64,000 nucleotides of DNA from the NCBI GenBank assembly GCA_026986775.1, contig JALSNX010000020.1, positions 36,232 to 100,231 of the forward strand. Direction: 5' to 3'. Positions 55,996 through 64,000 of this stretch are shown here, piece after piece; the first letter of the stretch is position 1, and every line of letters begins with the position of its first letter. Source of the stretch: Caldifarciminota bacterium. Its GTDB lineage: Bacteria > Hydrothermota > Hydrothermia > UBA1063 > CAJXJZ01. Position numbers and translations under genes: made by a program. Below the pieces are notes generated by a model, which saw only the letters and a list, made by a program, of their open reading frames with translations, was not told where the DNA came from and searched no databases.

Positions 55996-56754
55996 TTATC
56001 CAAATCTTCCAGTTATATAATCTTCTGTTAGTTTTTCTTCAGGATTGGTGAATATTTTTTTTGTTTCTCCAAATTCAATGAGTCTCCCCATGTAGAGAAA
56101 GGCTGTGTAGTCTGATATACGAGCTGCCTGCTGCATATTGTGCGTTACGATGACAATGGTATATTTTTCCTTTAATCTTACAAGAAGGTCTTCTATTTTA
56201 AAGGTGGCCAGTGGATCAAGGGCACTTGTGGGCTCATCAAGGAGGAGAACTTCAGGAGTACTTACAATCGCCCTTGCAATACATAATCTCTGCTGCTGGC
56301 CTCCAGAAAGTGATAAAGCGTTTTCTTTTAATCTATGTTGAACTTCTTTCCATAAACCTGTTTGTTTTAAAGCATCGTTGATTTTTTCATCCATTGTGCT
56401 CCTATCCTTTATTCCATGGACTTTAAGAGCGTAGGCAATATTATCGTAGATACTTTTGGGAAAGGGGTTAGGTTTCTGAAAAACCATACCTATCTTTTTC
56501 CTTATAGTTATTGGATCAACATCCTTATTGTATATATTTTTCCCATCAAGAAGAATTTTACCTTCAACTCTGGCCCCATCAGAAAGTTCTATCATACGAT
56601 TTATTGACCTTAAAAGTGTGGATTTTCCACATCCTGAAGGTCCAATTATAGCCGTTATGTGGTTTTTTAGAATTGGAAGAGACACCTTTTTTAATACATG
56701 TATTTCTTTAAAGTAAACGTTTAGATTCTCTATTTTAACTTTAACTGTATTCAT
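55996..56754 (-). CDS. pstB: Phosphate ABC transporter ATP-binding protein PstB
   Basis: 252 residues. Walker [10 protein letters not shown] (38-46), Q-loop [14 protein letters not shown], signature [15 protein letters not shown] and Walker [14 protein letters not shown] are intact. It powers phosphate import with PstC and PstA. Its start codon lies in the second unit (in transcription order) of a 29-bp tandem duplication, and overlaps the stop of a 10-codon mini-ORF as ATGA. Confidence 0.97.
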   Translation of the reverse strand: MNTVKVKIENLNVYFKEIHVLKKVSLPILKNHITAIIGPSGCGKSTLLRSINRMIELSDGARVEGKILLDGKNIYNKDVDPITIRKKIGMVFQKPNPFPKSIYDNIAYALKVHGIKDRSTMDEKINDALKQTGLWKEVQHRLKENALSLSGGQQQRLCIARAIVSTPEVLLLDEPTSALDPLATFKIEDLLVRLKEKYTIVIVTHNMQQAARISDYTAFLYMGRLIEFGETKKIFTNPEEKLTEDYITGRFG

Positions 56755-56783
56755 TTCTCTATTTTAACTTTAACTGTATTCAT
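56726..56783 (-). repeat. Exact 29-bp tandem duplication at the pstA/pstB junction
   Basis: Positions 56726-56754 and 56755-56783 are identical 29-bp units. Each begins, on the minus strand, with ATGAATACAGTTAAAG, the start of pstB. Because 29 is not a multiple of 3, the upstream ATG (56783) now opens a mini-[13 protein letters not shown] that stops at a TGA overlapping the real pstB ATG. The upstream ATG itself overlaps the pstA TGA. The duplication thus inserted a tiny coupled ORF between the two genes. Confidence 0.97.
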
Positions 56784-57634
56784 TCTATTTTTACCCTCTT
56801 TTTGTTTCTAATATATATTGCAAGGATATTGATTAAAAGTACAAGTATAATAAGGACAAGGGCAGACCCGTATGCTATGGGAACTTGTCTGTCGGGTTGT
56901 GTTCCTTCAGTCATCAGTGCATATATATGATAGGGCAGTGCCATGAATTCAGAAAATGGAGATAATGGTAGTCCTTTTATAAAGAAAGTAGCGCCAGTAA
57001 ACAGGATAGGGGCCGTTTCGCCTGCTACTCTACCTACGCTTAAAATTATTCCTGTTAAAATACCGGGTATTGCAGATGGTAGCACTATCTTTAAAATAGT
57101 TGTGGATTTGTCAGCTCCAAGAGCATATGATGCTTCTCTGTAAGATGATGGGACATTTCTCAGTGACTCTTCAGAGGTGCGTACGATAAACGGGAGTATT
57201 AAAATGGCAAGTGTTAGGCTGCTGGACAAAATATTTGAGCCAAATCCAAGATAGTTTACAAAGAAGTAAAGGCCAAAAAGTCCAAATATGATGGATGGTG
57301 TTCCTGCAAGGTTGTTTATTGATACCCTTATAAAGCTGGAAAGATGATTATCTTTTGCATACTCACTCAGGTAAATTGCTACCATCAATCCAAAAGGTAA
57401 GGCAATAGTAACAGAGAGGATTGAGACTATAAAAGTTCCAACAATGGCAGGAAGAATACCCCCTTCAGTCATTCCGTTTCTGGGAAAACGAAACAGGAAA
57501 TCCATAGATAACACGGAAGCACCTTTTCTGAACACGAAATAAAGTATGATGAACAGAGCAGAAATTGAAATCAACGTTAAGATAGATACTGTGAATATGT
57601 AAAACTTATCTTTTAGATGATGAAATCGCCTCAT
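56780..57634 (-). CDS. pstA: Phosphate ABC transporter permease PstA
   Basis: 284 residues from the ATG at 57634, which overlaps the pstC stop as ATGA; an upstream ATG at 57664 would add 10 residues and overlap pstC by 34 bp. Six membrane helices; EAA loop SYREASYALGADKSTTILKIVLP; AGETAPILFTG is a PstA hallmark. Forms the phosphate channel with PstC. Confidence 0.94.
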   Translation of the reverse strand: MRRFHHLKDKFYIFTVSILTLISISALFIILYFVFRKGASVLSMDFLFRFPRNGMTEGGILPAIVGTFIVSILSVTIALPFGLMVAIYLSEYAKDNHLSSFIRVSINNLAGTPSIIFGLFGLYFFVNYLGFGSNILSSSLTLAILILPFIVRTSEESLRNVPSSYREASYALGADKSTTILKIVLPSAIPGILTGIILSVGRVAGETAPILFTGATFFIKGLPLSPFSEFMALPYHIYALMTEGTQPDRQVPIAYGSALVLIILVLLINILAIYIRNKKRVKIE

Positions 57635-58497
57635 TGTCTGTAAATTGCTCTTTTTCTGAACCATTCACCCAGTATATTAAATACGTATGTAAATGTCATG
57701 AGAACTGCGCCAATGAAGAAGAGAGCATGATAATGCAGACTGCCATGTGCAGCCTCTCCCATCTCAGCGGCTATGGTTGCAGTTAAAGGTCTTACAGGGT
57801 CAAAAATACTGTGAGGTATTATTGGAGAACCACCTGCTACCATAATAACAGTCATGGTTTCACCAATGGCTCTGCTCAATCCAAGTATTATAGCTGTTAT
57901 TATACCGGATTTTGCTGCTGGAAGAACGATATGATAGAGAGTTTCAAATTTTGTTGCTCCTATACCAATTGATGCTTCTTTTATACTGACAGGAACGCTG
58001 AAAATAGCATCCTCTGCCACACTTGCAATAGTTGGAGTTGCCATAATTCCAAGGAGAATGCCAGCGGTGAATGCGTTTAGTCCTAAGGGCACTTTGAATA
58101 GTCTCATTATAAATCCCGAGAGAACAGTCATCCCGAAAAGCCCATACACAACAGATGGTATGGCAACCAGAAGTTCCAGCATAGGCTTTAAGATATTTCT
58201 TAAATATGCTGGTGCTACTTCTGCAAGGAATATAGCAGACCCTATGCCCAGTGGCACAGAAAAAATAGCAGATATAAAAGTAACAAGTAGCGAAGCACAG
58301 ATAAGAGGTAATATACCAAATGAAGGTGGGTTAAATGTGGGATACCATTCAGTTCCTGTGATTATGGCCCACAGAGGTATACTATTTAAAAGAGGCAGTC
58401 CTTCGGAAAAAACGCTAAGGATGATACCAAACATCACAACTATTGCAAGTATGGCAAACAAGTATACCAGTAATGAAAAAATTTTGTCTTTCTTCAT
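57631..58497 (-). CDS. pstC: Phosphate ABC transporter permease PstC
   Basis: 288 residues, six helices. The EAA-like loop VSIKEASIGIGATKFETLYHIVLP and LSRAIGETMTVIMVAGGSP are PstC signatures. Its start overlaps the pstS stop by 4 bp and its stop overlaps the pstA start. Confidence 0.95.
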   Translation of the reverse strand: MKKDKIFSLLVYLFAILAIVVMFGIILSVFSEGLPLLNSIPLWAIITGTEWYPTFNPPSFGILPLICASLLVTFISAIFSVPLGIGSAIFLAEVAPAYLRNILKPMLELLVAIPSVVYGLFGMTVLSGFIMRLFKVPLGLNAFTAGILLGIMATPTIASVAEDAIFSVPVSIKEASIGIGATKFETLYHIVLPAAKSGIITAIILGLSRAIGETMTVIMVAGGSPIIPHSIFDPVRPLTATIAAEMGEAAHGSLHYHALFFIGAVLMTFTYVFNILGEWFRKRAIYRQ

Positions 58498-59339
58498 TTT
58501 ATCGGTATAAAACCTGCTTTTTTTACAAGTTTCTGCCCTTCTTCGGATAAAATGAAATCAATGAATTCCTTTATTACTCCTTCAGGTTTGCCATTTGTGT
58601 ACATATAAAGAGAACGTGATAATGGGTACTTTCCACTTTTTATATTTTCTACAGAAGGTTCTATCCCATTTATTCTAATGGATTTTATACTGTTATTCAG
58701 GTATCCCAGACCTACATATCCTATAGAAGTTTTTGTTTGTGCCACAGTAATGGCCACCTGCTTATTGGATGAAGCCATTAGAGCTCTCGCTGCAGGGCGT
58801 GCACCCTTTAACACATATTTCTCAAAAACTTCATAAGTGCCTGAGGCAACATCTCTTGAAACTGGTATAATTCTACCTTTGAAATCTTTCGTAAGTTTTT
58901 CCCACAGTATAATTTTTCCAGTGAATATATCTCTCAGAGTATCAATGGTTATATTTAAAATCGGATTTTCAGGATGTACTATCACTGCAATTCCATCTTT
59001 TGCAATTGTTGTTTTATAAGGATTAACGCCCTTCTCGAGAGCCAGTTTGATTTCTGATTCTTTTATTTCACGAGATGCATCTGCGATATCCACTGTTTTT
59101 TCAATGAGTGCTTTTATGCCCACCCCGGAACCACCTCCGCGTACTGAAATGACAACATCGGGATGCTTTTTCATAAATGCCTCAGCGCATAGTTGAGCAA
59201 TTGGCAGAATTGTTGTTGAACCTGCTATTATTATCTCTTTTTTGCTGTTCTGTGTTTTCTGGGCACCGTATATACCATTTACAAATAGCAGGGTGGTCAG
59301 TAGCATACCACTTATTCCAGTGATACATTTTTTTAGCAT
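58494..59339 (-). CDS. pstS: Phosphate-binding protein PstS
   Basis: 281 residues with an AGGAGGT site. A signal peptide (MLKKCITGISGMLLTTLLFVNGIYG) is followed by IIAGSTTILPIAQLCAEAF and SVRGGGSGVGIKAL, the phosphate-cradle segments, and VSRDVASGTYEVFEKYVL. It binds phosphate in the periplasm and delivers it to PstCA. No lipobox is evident. Confidence 0.95.
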   Translation of the reverse strand: MLKKCITGISGMLLTTLLFVNGIYGAQKTQNSKKEIIIAGSTTILPIAQLCAEAFMKKHPDVVISVRGGGSGVGIKALIEKTVDIADASREIKESEIKLALEKGVNPYKTTIAKDGIAVIVHPENPILNITIDTLRDIFTGKIILWEKLTKDFKGRIIPVSRDVASGTYEVFEKYVLKGARPAARALMASSNKQVAITVAQTKTSIGYVGLGYLNNSIKSIRINGIEPSVENIKSGKYPLSRSLYMYTNGKPEGVIKEFIDFILSEEGQKLVKKAGFIPIK

Positions 59340-59355
59340 GTTTACCTCCTCTTTT

Positions 59356-59607
59356 TCAGGCTTTTAAGAGATTAAAAAGAGTGATGATTGGACCTGTGCT
59401 GTGTTCATTTTTTTGTAGTGTTTGTGTACGTGTTTTTTCTTGAGATGGGGCCATGTAATATACGGTATCAATTAATCTACAGATATTTCTCAGAATAGTG
59501 CTGTGGTCATATAATCCGGGTGAAGGTATAACCGTGGACTCCGTGTGGCAGGAAGTATATATCAGAGGTTCTTCTCCGTCTTTTATCTCTATTTTTATTT
59601 TCCTCAT
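59356..59607 (-). CDS. Small protein of unknown function leading the pst operon
   Basis: 83 residues from an ATG with a strong AGAGGAGG site. It starts MRKIKIEIKDGEEPLIYTS, contains two Cys/His-poor polar stretches and ends hydrophobic (GPIITLFNLLKA). No signal peptide, no membrane helix, no family recognised. It lies directly behind the Pho box and 16 nt ahead of pstS, so it should be induced by phosphate starvation together with the transporter. The good ribosome site and operon placement are the reasons to believe in it. Confidence 0.6.
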   Translation of the reverse strand: MRKIKIEIKDGEEPLIYTSCHTESTVIPSPGLYDHSTILRNICRLIDTVYYMAPSQEKTRTQTLQKNEHSTGPIITLFNLLKA

Positions 59608-59635
59608 TGTTTTTTACCTCCTCTGTTCGGTCAAT

Positions 59636-59689
59636 ATTATGATGGACAATTGTTAATGTGGGGTTAAGAAATTGTTAAGTTTCTGTTAA
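59636..59689 (-). promoter_or_regulatory. Pho box and PhoB-dependent promoter of the pst operon
   Basis: The plus-strand pentamer GTTAA (TTAAC on the transcribed sense strand) begins at 59652, 59663, 59674 and 59685, four copies with exact 11-bp spacing. This is the direct-repeat pattern of PhoP/PhoB sites (TTAACA-like, once per helical turn). A CATAAT -10 lies at 59636-59641; the repeats occupy its -35 region, as expected for an activator-dependent promoter. The site overlaps the phoR stop codon. Confidence 0.85.
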
Positions 59690-60987
59690 GGTTTACATGG
59701 CAATTTAACAATTAAAGTGGTTCCTTTATTCTTCTGACTTTTTACCTCAATTACACCTCTGTGTAACGTTACAAGATGTTTAACAATAGCAAGACCCAGC
59801 CCATGTCCTTTTTTAGTTCTTGCTTCAGGGGTTCTGTAGAATCTCTCAAATATTCTATCTATATGTTTTCGTTCTATTCCTGTTCCAGTATCGGTAACTT
59901 CAAATACTATGTGATTTTCTTCGTCATAAATATACAGTGCCACTTTACCGCTTTCTGTAAATTTAATTGCATTGTCAATCAGGTTTGAGAGTATGGTCCA
60001 TACCGCCGCTGAATCAAGATATGGTTTTTTGCACATTTTAAGGTTACATTGTATTTCAAAATCCAGCCCTTTATCATTAGATAATTTAGCAAACTTGACG
60101 TAGAGTTTATTGCATATCTCTTCGAGGTTAATGTATCGCAGGTTTATATTTTGTTCACTTTCAACATCCAGAAGGAGGTTAATATTCCGTGATATATTCT
60201 CAATTTCTTCCACACCTGATTTTATCTTTTTTACAAACTCTTTATCTGCACCTTCTTCTTCAAGAGCCTCTGCGTATCCTTTAATTATTGTTAAAGGAGT
60301 TCTTAATTCATGCGAGATATTTTCTATAAGTGCTCTTTTTATTCTGGACATGTTATATTCAAGAGTCCTTTCTGAGAATATTGCTAAGAATAATTGATTT
60401 TCACTTTCAACTGGAATTATAGTAATTTCAAATTTTTTGCCATATATTGTGGCTTTGCATTCAGTTTTTTTGTTTTGTTTTTGAGCAGTCTCAATACACA
60501 GAAATATGTTGCGATGTTCCGGAAGGAAAACATGAGAAATATCTTTTGAAATTAAATTGCTTATTTTGAAAATATTATACAATATACTGTTGGCAGTGAC
60601 TACTTTTTTATCATTAAATATCAGTATGCCGAGATTAAGGTTTTCCATTAAAGTGCTGATCAGGCTTTTCCTCAGGTGGTCTCTATCTTTCATTTCCTTC
60701 AGTATGGATTTTGTGTTTTGAATTACTGCTGTAAATGCATATTCTTGCTTTTTTGAATATGGCAGGCCTAAGGAGTTACCTAAATTTATAATCTGTTTGT
60801 ATGTTTCATAAATCTGAGTGTATAGTTTTATCAGCAGAACAAGTATAAGGAGATTCCATGCTGTATTGAGAAGCAGGAGAAAAATAGAAACTTTTCCAGT
60901 AATGAATGTCAGTATCGGGATAAAAATTAGAAGGTTTATGCTCTGTAAAACTATGACTACTAATAATTTTTTTTTAATCTTCTTCAT
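59686..60987 (-). CDS. phoR: Phosphate regulon sensor histidine kinase PhoR
   Basis: 433 residues. Two adjacent membrane helices (about 8-30 and 34-56) with almost no external loop, then a PAS-like domain (about 100-205), HisKA with H226 in ENISHELRTPLT, and a HATPase domain (LSNLIDNAIKFTESG, TGTGIERKHIDRIFERF, GLGLAIVKHLV). Lack of an external sensor fits PhoR, which senses phosphate through PstSCAB-PhoU. It overlaps phoB by 14 bp. Confidence 0.92.
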   Translation of the reverse strand: MKKIKKKLLVVIVLQSINLLIFIPILTFITGKVSIFLLLLNTAWNLLILVLLIKLYTQIYETYKQIINLGNSLGLPYSKKQEYAFTAVIQNTKSILKEMKDRDHLRKSLISTLMENLNLGILIFNDKKVVTANSILYNIFKISNLISKDISHVFLPEHRNIFLCIETAQKQNKKTECKATIYGKKFEITIIPVESENQLFLAIFSERTLEYNMSRIKRALIENISHELRTPLTIIKGYAEALEEEGADKEFVKKIKSGVEEIENISRNINLLLDVESEQNINLRYINLEEICNKLYVKFAKLSNDKGLDFEIQCNLKMCKKPYLDSAAVWTILSNLIDNAIKFTESGKVALYIYDEENHIVFEVTDTGTGIERKHIDRIFERFYRTPEARTKKGHGLGLAIVKHLVTLHRGVIEVKSQKNKGTTLIVKLPCKP

Positions 60988-61666
60988 CTATTTTATATCC
61001 AAATCCGTATACAGTTTTTATAAATTTGCCTGCATTTTTTAATTTTTTCCGGAGATTTCTTATGTGTACATCAATCGTGCGTTCTCCAGTACCATATCCT
61101 GTGTATCCAAGACTGTGGAGGAGAGTGTCTCTTGATACAATCCTCTTGTACTCTTTTGCAAGTTTCTCAAGTATAACATATTCTGATTTTGTTAGATTTA
61201 CTTTTTCACCTTCTACCATTACTTCATGAGTGTCAAAGTCAATTTTAAGAATATTACCAATGACTTTTTTATTTGTGATCCCATTCTGTGCTTTACTTTT
61301 TCTTCTCAGAATTGCCTTTATTCTTGCTATGAGTTCCCGGGGAGAAAATGGTTTGGTTACATAATCGTCTGCTCCTATTTCAAGTCCTGTAATTCTGTCT
61401 GTTTCATCACTTCTTGCAGTAAGCATTATTATTCCAATATTTTCCGTATTTTCTGTCTTTCTAAGTGTTTTGCATACATCAAAACCGTCTATATCGGGGA
61501 GCATAAGATCAAGAATCAGTATATCGGGAGTTTTTATGGCAAGTGTTTTGAAAAAATCAGTTGCATTATGAAACGTTTTATATTCAAATCCACTTTTTTC
61601 CAGGTACAACTCAATGAGTTCAGAAATATTTTTATCGTCTTCCAGAATGGCTATATAAGGTGACAT
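60974..61666 (-). CDS. phoB: Phosphate regulon response regulator PhoB/PhoP
   Basis: 230 residues. Receiver domain with acidic EDD (9-11), phosphoacceptor D53 (LILDLMLPD) and Lys in DDYVTKPFSP; C-terminal OmpR-type winged helix (LTKSEYVILEKLA, GERTIDVHIRNLRKKL). It is the likely binder of the 11-bp repeats downstream of phoR. A TATAAA box ends 8 nt before the ATG and no Shine-Dalgarno is present. Confidence 0.94.
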   Translation of the reverse strand: MSPYIAILEDDKNISELIELYLEKSGFEYKTFHNATDFFKTLAIKTPDILILDLMLPDIDGFDVCKTLRKTENTENIGIIMLTARSDETDRITGLEIGADDYVTKPFSPRELIARIKAILRRKSKAQNGITNKKVIGNILKIDFDTHEVMVEGEKVNLTKSEYVILEKLAKEYKRIVSRDTLLHSLGYTGYGTGERTIDVHIRNLRKKLKNAGKFIKTVYGFGYKIDEED

Positions 61667-61674
61667 GTAATAAT

Positions 61675-61704
61675 TTTATAGATACTCAAAAGGAGCATAA
61701 ACAA
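61675..61704 (-). promoter_or_regulatory. Promoter of phoB-phoR
   Basis: On the minus strand TTGTTT (61699-61704) and TATAAA (61675-61680) are 18 nt apart; the -10 ends 8 nt before the phoB ATG, a leaderless-type arrangement. No TTAAC direct repeats are found here, so autoregulation by a Pho box is not evident. Confidence 0.45.
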
Positions 61705-61710
61705 TTTGTT

Positions 61711-61738
61711 TTGAACTATAGTATATAAGATTTATAAT
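61711..61738 (+). promoter_or_regulatory. Promoter of the FabG-like gene
   Basis: TTGAAC (61711-61716) and TATAAT (61733-61738) are 16 nt apart. CAAAGGAGG precedes the ATG at 61761, so this gene has a normal though short leader. Confidence 0.7.
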
Positions 61739-61760
61739 ATAACAAACAAAGGAGGTTCTC

Positions 61761-62489
61761 ATGGATAATGTGGCCGTTATAAGTGGGGCATCACGTGGGA
61801 TAGGAAAGGCTATAGCCTTTAAACTTGCAGAAGATGGGTATAATTTACTTCTTATTGCAAGGAATGAGGAAAGATTAAAAGAGACGGTTATGGAACTGAG
61901 AAAGCAGTACGGTGTAGAGGTTCTTTATTTTATCCTGGACATTGCAAGAAATGATATGGAGTCCTTAAAAGTTTTTTTGAAAGAACATGTGGAGGAGGTG
62001 TCCATTCTTATAAACAACGCAGGTATAACAAGAGATACGCTTTTTATGAGGATGAAGGAAGAAGATTACAGAAGTGTTATAGAGGTAAACCTGTTAGGTG
62101 TTTTCAGAATGACATCAGTTGTTTTACCGTACATGCTCAAACAGAGAAATGGAGTAATTGTTAATATTTCTTCAGTTGTGGGAATAACGGGAAATGCTGG
62201 ACAGACAAACTATGCGGCATCCAAAGCCGGGATCATAGGTTTCACGAAATCTCTGGCAAAGGAGGTGGGAGCGAGAAATATACGTGTTATTGCCGTTGCG
62301 CCGGGATTTATTGAAACAGACATGACAGACAAACTTCCTGAAAAAATAAGGGAGGATTATCTTTCCCGTATTCCGCTCAGACGGTTTGGAACGCCTCAGG
62401 ATGTGGCAAACCTCGTATCATTTCTGGTTTCTGAAAAGGCGTCTTATATAACAGGACAGGTTTTTGTCATTGATGGGGGTATGATTTAA
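61761..62489 (+). CDS. fabG: 3-oxoacyl-[acyl-carrier-protein] reductase (FabG-like SDR)
   Basis: 242 residues. The SDR cofactor loop SGASRGIGKAIAF, NNAG, catalytic Ser in NISSVVG, YAASK (Tyr/Lys) and PGFIETDMTDKLP are all present and match FabG closely. It reduces 3-oxoacyl-ACP with NADPH in fatty-acid elongation; other SDR substrates cannot be excluded because no fab genes are adjacent. Its 3' end overlaps the convergent barrel gene by 4 bp. Confidence 0.87.
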   Translation: MDNVAVISGASRGIGKAIAFKLAEDGYNLLLIARNEERLKETVMELRKQYGVEVLYFILDIARNDMESLKVFLKEHVEEVSILINNAGITRDTLFMRMKEEDYRSVIEVNLLGVFRMTSVVLPYMLKQRNGVIVNISSVVGITGNAGQTNYAASKAGIIGFTKSLAKEVGARNIRVIAVAPGFIETDMTDKLPEKIREDYLSRIPLRRFGTPQDVANLVSFLVSEKASYITGQVFVIDGGMI

Positions 62490-64000
62490 AATTTGAGTGT
62501 TGTAGATGCTTTCCATTTTACTTCTCTACGGGAAGTTATGTACATGTTAACAAGAATAATGGTGTATATGTTACCCATGTGAACACTTTTTTGTGCACTT
62601 GCTCCGAAGAACGACTCATCTGGTAGTATGCTCTTTTTAATTGTGGAGTACTTGCCTGTGACAGTGATTGTTGTTTTATGAGTATTCAATGTGATATTCC
62701 CTTTTAAGCTCCAGAAACTTCCATTGATGAGTGTGCGGGTATTTCTGGATATCTCTGTTTCAAGATACAGTTTTTTTAGATTAATCTTTAAGGCTGTGCC
62801 GTGAGAGTATCTTTCAGTACTGGTAAATGCGTCTTTCCATGAACGTGTAAAAACTCCCGGACTTATATGGGTTTCTGTTAAAAAAAATAGCTTTAATTCT
62901 CCCAGAAAGCCCTCTTTTTGAATGCCATTAAGTGTTCTGTATCGTGTCCTTTCGTACGTTCCAGATAAAGCGATACCATTAAATATCCTGTATCTATTAT
63001 ACATGGTGATGTTCATTTCCTTATTGCCGGATATTTCCGTAAGGCTGAAATCAAAGGTGCCCTGCCACGTTTTTCTTTGTGTACTGCCTGATAAACCGTA
63101 GGTATACCTGTAGTTAATATTCTCGCTTTTTGCTGATGTGATTATACGTGTGTATGAACCAAATTCAGAAGGCACCATCTGGGAAAGAGTGCTATCATAC
63201 TCAAAATAGCCTTCGTCTGATTTCACATACCTTGCCATGTAAACCTGTCCAAAGTCAAGAGTTCTCTTTATACTCATGGAAAGTAAGGCATCATCCATGC
63301 TCAGAGATGAGACAAATCCATAAAGAAGATACCTGTCAGTTTTTGTCAGGTCTATTTTAACATTACCTGTTTTGCTTTTTTGTGCGTGAGAGAATATGGT
63401 GATATAGTGCCATACCTTCAGTGAGTCCTGGAAAAAAGACCCTGAAATTGAGGATAATTTTTTTATTTGGGTTTTAAATGAAACACCTCTCGTTTTGCAG
63501 GAGGTCAGGAATGCAGAAAATACGTTGTTCTTTTTTTTGTAAGTCAGCAACATGTCTTTTAAAGAGTTTTTTCCTCTTGAGAAGATGTAAAACCCCGAAC
63601 TTTTGAGATTTACATACCATGCAGGGGTTGTGTCGTAAACAAGGTAGCATGCAGCGTTTAATTTATTTCCCCTTAGTGTCAGATGTGCAAATTTTTCAGC
63701 ACCCTGAATATTTGTGTATCTATCTCTTGTAGTATCAAACCGTGTATTAATTAATTGCGGGTTGCCATAGGTACTGCGCATTCCAGCTTCAAAATCAATA
63801 TTTTTTCGTGTTATTCCGCCTGCGAGTTCTATACCGTGGCTTTTTTCTTTTGTTGTTTTAATGAATGATGAGACGTATTTGAACTTAGTGTAGATATTCG
63901 CACCTGCTTTAAAAGAAAACTCCTTTAAATCCCTCAATAAAGGTGGTCTGTTAAAGACAACAGGAGAGTAATTTCCCATACCATTGCCCACAAATAAATA
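62486..64000 (-). CDS. Partial outer-membrane beta-barrel-like protein
   Basis: The frame is open from the right edge of the window to a TAA at 62486-62488, giving about 504 residues of the C-terminal part; the GTG and ATG near the edge are most likely internal. The sequence is a long series of amphipathic beta strands with aromatic girdles (YRYTYGLSGSTQRKTW, YNRYRIFNGIALSGTYERTRY), ending WKASTTLKF with a terminal Phe as in barrel proteins. A glycine-rich VGNGMGNYSPV segment lies at the start of the visible part. Family not recognised; outer-membrane location inferred. Confidence 0.65.
   Translation of the reverse strand, partial: YLFVGNGMGNYSPVVFNRPPLLRDLKEFSFKAGANIYTKFKYVSSFIKTTKEKSHGIELAGGITRKNIDFEAGMRSTYGNPQLINTRFDTTRDRYTNIQGAEKFAHLTLRGNKLNAACYLVYDTTPAWYVNLKSSGFYIFSRGKNSLKDMLLTYKKKNNVFSAFLTSCKTRGVSFKTQIKKLSSISGSFFQDSLKVWHYITIFSHAQKSKTGNVKIDLTKTDRYLLYGFVSSLSMDDALLSMSIKRTLDFGQVYMARYVKSDEGYFEYDSTLSQMVPSEFGSYTRIITSAKSENINYRYTYGLSGSTQRKTWQGTFDFSLTEISGNKEMNITMYNRYRIFNGIALSGTYERTRYRTLNGIQKEGFLGELKLFFLTETHISPGVFTRSWKDAFTSTERYSHGTALKINLKKLYLETEISRNTRTLINGSFWSLKGNITLNTHKTTITVTGKYSTIKKSILPDESFFGASAQKSVHMGNIYTIILVNMYITSRREVKWKASTTLKF

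Overview
The window is about 64 kb of AT-rich bacterial chromosome, densely packed, with many 4-bp start/stop overlaps. Three secreted proteins end in a C-terminal sorting domain of the type IX secretion (Por) kind, and there are outer-membrane beta-barrels, a Wza-like export protein, a superoxide reductase/rubredoxin detoxification set, and a PolX-PHP polymerase. Together these point to a diderm, probably anaerobic and possibly thermophilic bacterium of the FCB assemblage or a neighbouring candidate phylum (WOR-3/Hydrothermae/Cloacimonadota-like). That placement is inference from gene content. No rRNA, tRNA or transposase was recognised.

Layout. 1-10 kb: a partial cell-wall amidase diverges from an operon of beta-barrel protein, tilS, hpt, ftsH, HD hydrolase and rpe; then rpsP-khpA-rimM-trmD-rplS with its own promoter and terminator. 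10-12.6 kb: a secreted sorting-domain protein and a gene-poor stretch with a small ORF and a broken HExxH protein. 12.65-17.8 kb: a CRISPR array of 76 identical 30-bp repeats plus two decayed ones, with no cas gene in the window. 18-22 kb: an alkaline-phosphatase-superfamily protein, a thioredoxin-like lipoprotein and cinA. 22-24.8 kb: an oxygen-defence cluster (peroxiredoxin, superoxide reductase, rubrerythrin-like protein, flavin reductase-rubredoxin fusion, rubredoxin). 24.8-36.8 kb: a long minus-strand operon for a Wzx/Wzy-type exopolysaccharide, headed by two sugar ABC permeases and a lone gcvPB. 36.9-42 kb: a large sorting-domain protein, polX and a sirtuin. 42-49 kb: a plus-strand operon for saccharopine-pathway lysine metabolism, a two-subunit flavoprotein dehydrogenase and a glycosyltransferase. 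49-55 kb: a membrane flippase-like protein, a tyrosine recombinase, trmFO and a lamin-tail sorting-domain protein. 55-61.7 kb: the phosphate regulon phoB-phoR-(small ORF)-pstSCAB-phoU. 61.7-64 kb: a FabG-like reductase and a partial beta-barrel protein.

The main observations beyond gene naming are these. (i) Many first genes of transcription units have a TATAAT-like box only 6-9 nt before the ATG and no Shine-Dalgarno, suggesting leaderless mRNAs, while other units keep strong AGGAGG sites. (ii) Three CRISPR spacers are allelic versions of one protospacer, differing in a single putative codon and sharing the end predicted to abut the PAM; another spacer occurs twice, exactly. (iii) Four GTTAA repeats with exact 11-bp spacing form a Pho box ahead of a small uncharacterised gene that leads the pst operon. 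(iv) A 29-bp tandem duplication at the pstA/pstB junction creates a 10-codon mini-ORF with ATGA overlaps on both sides.

Everything here comes from reading the sequence. Family names rest on recognised motifs, not on database searches.
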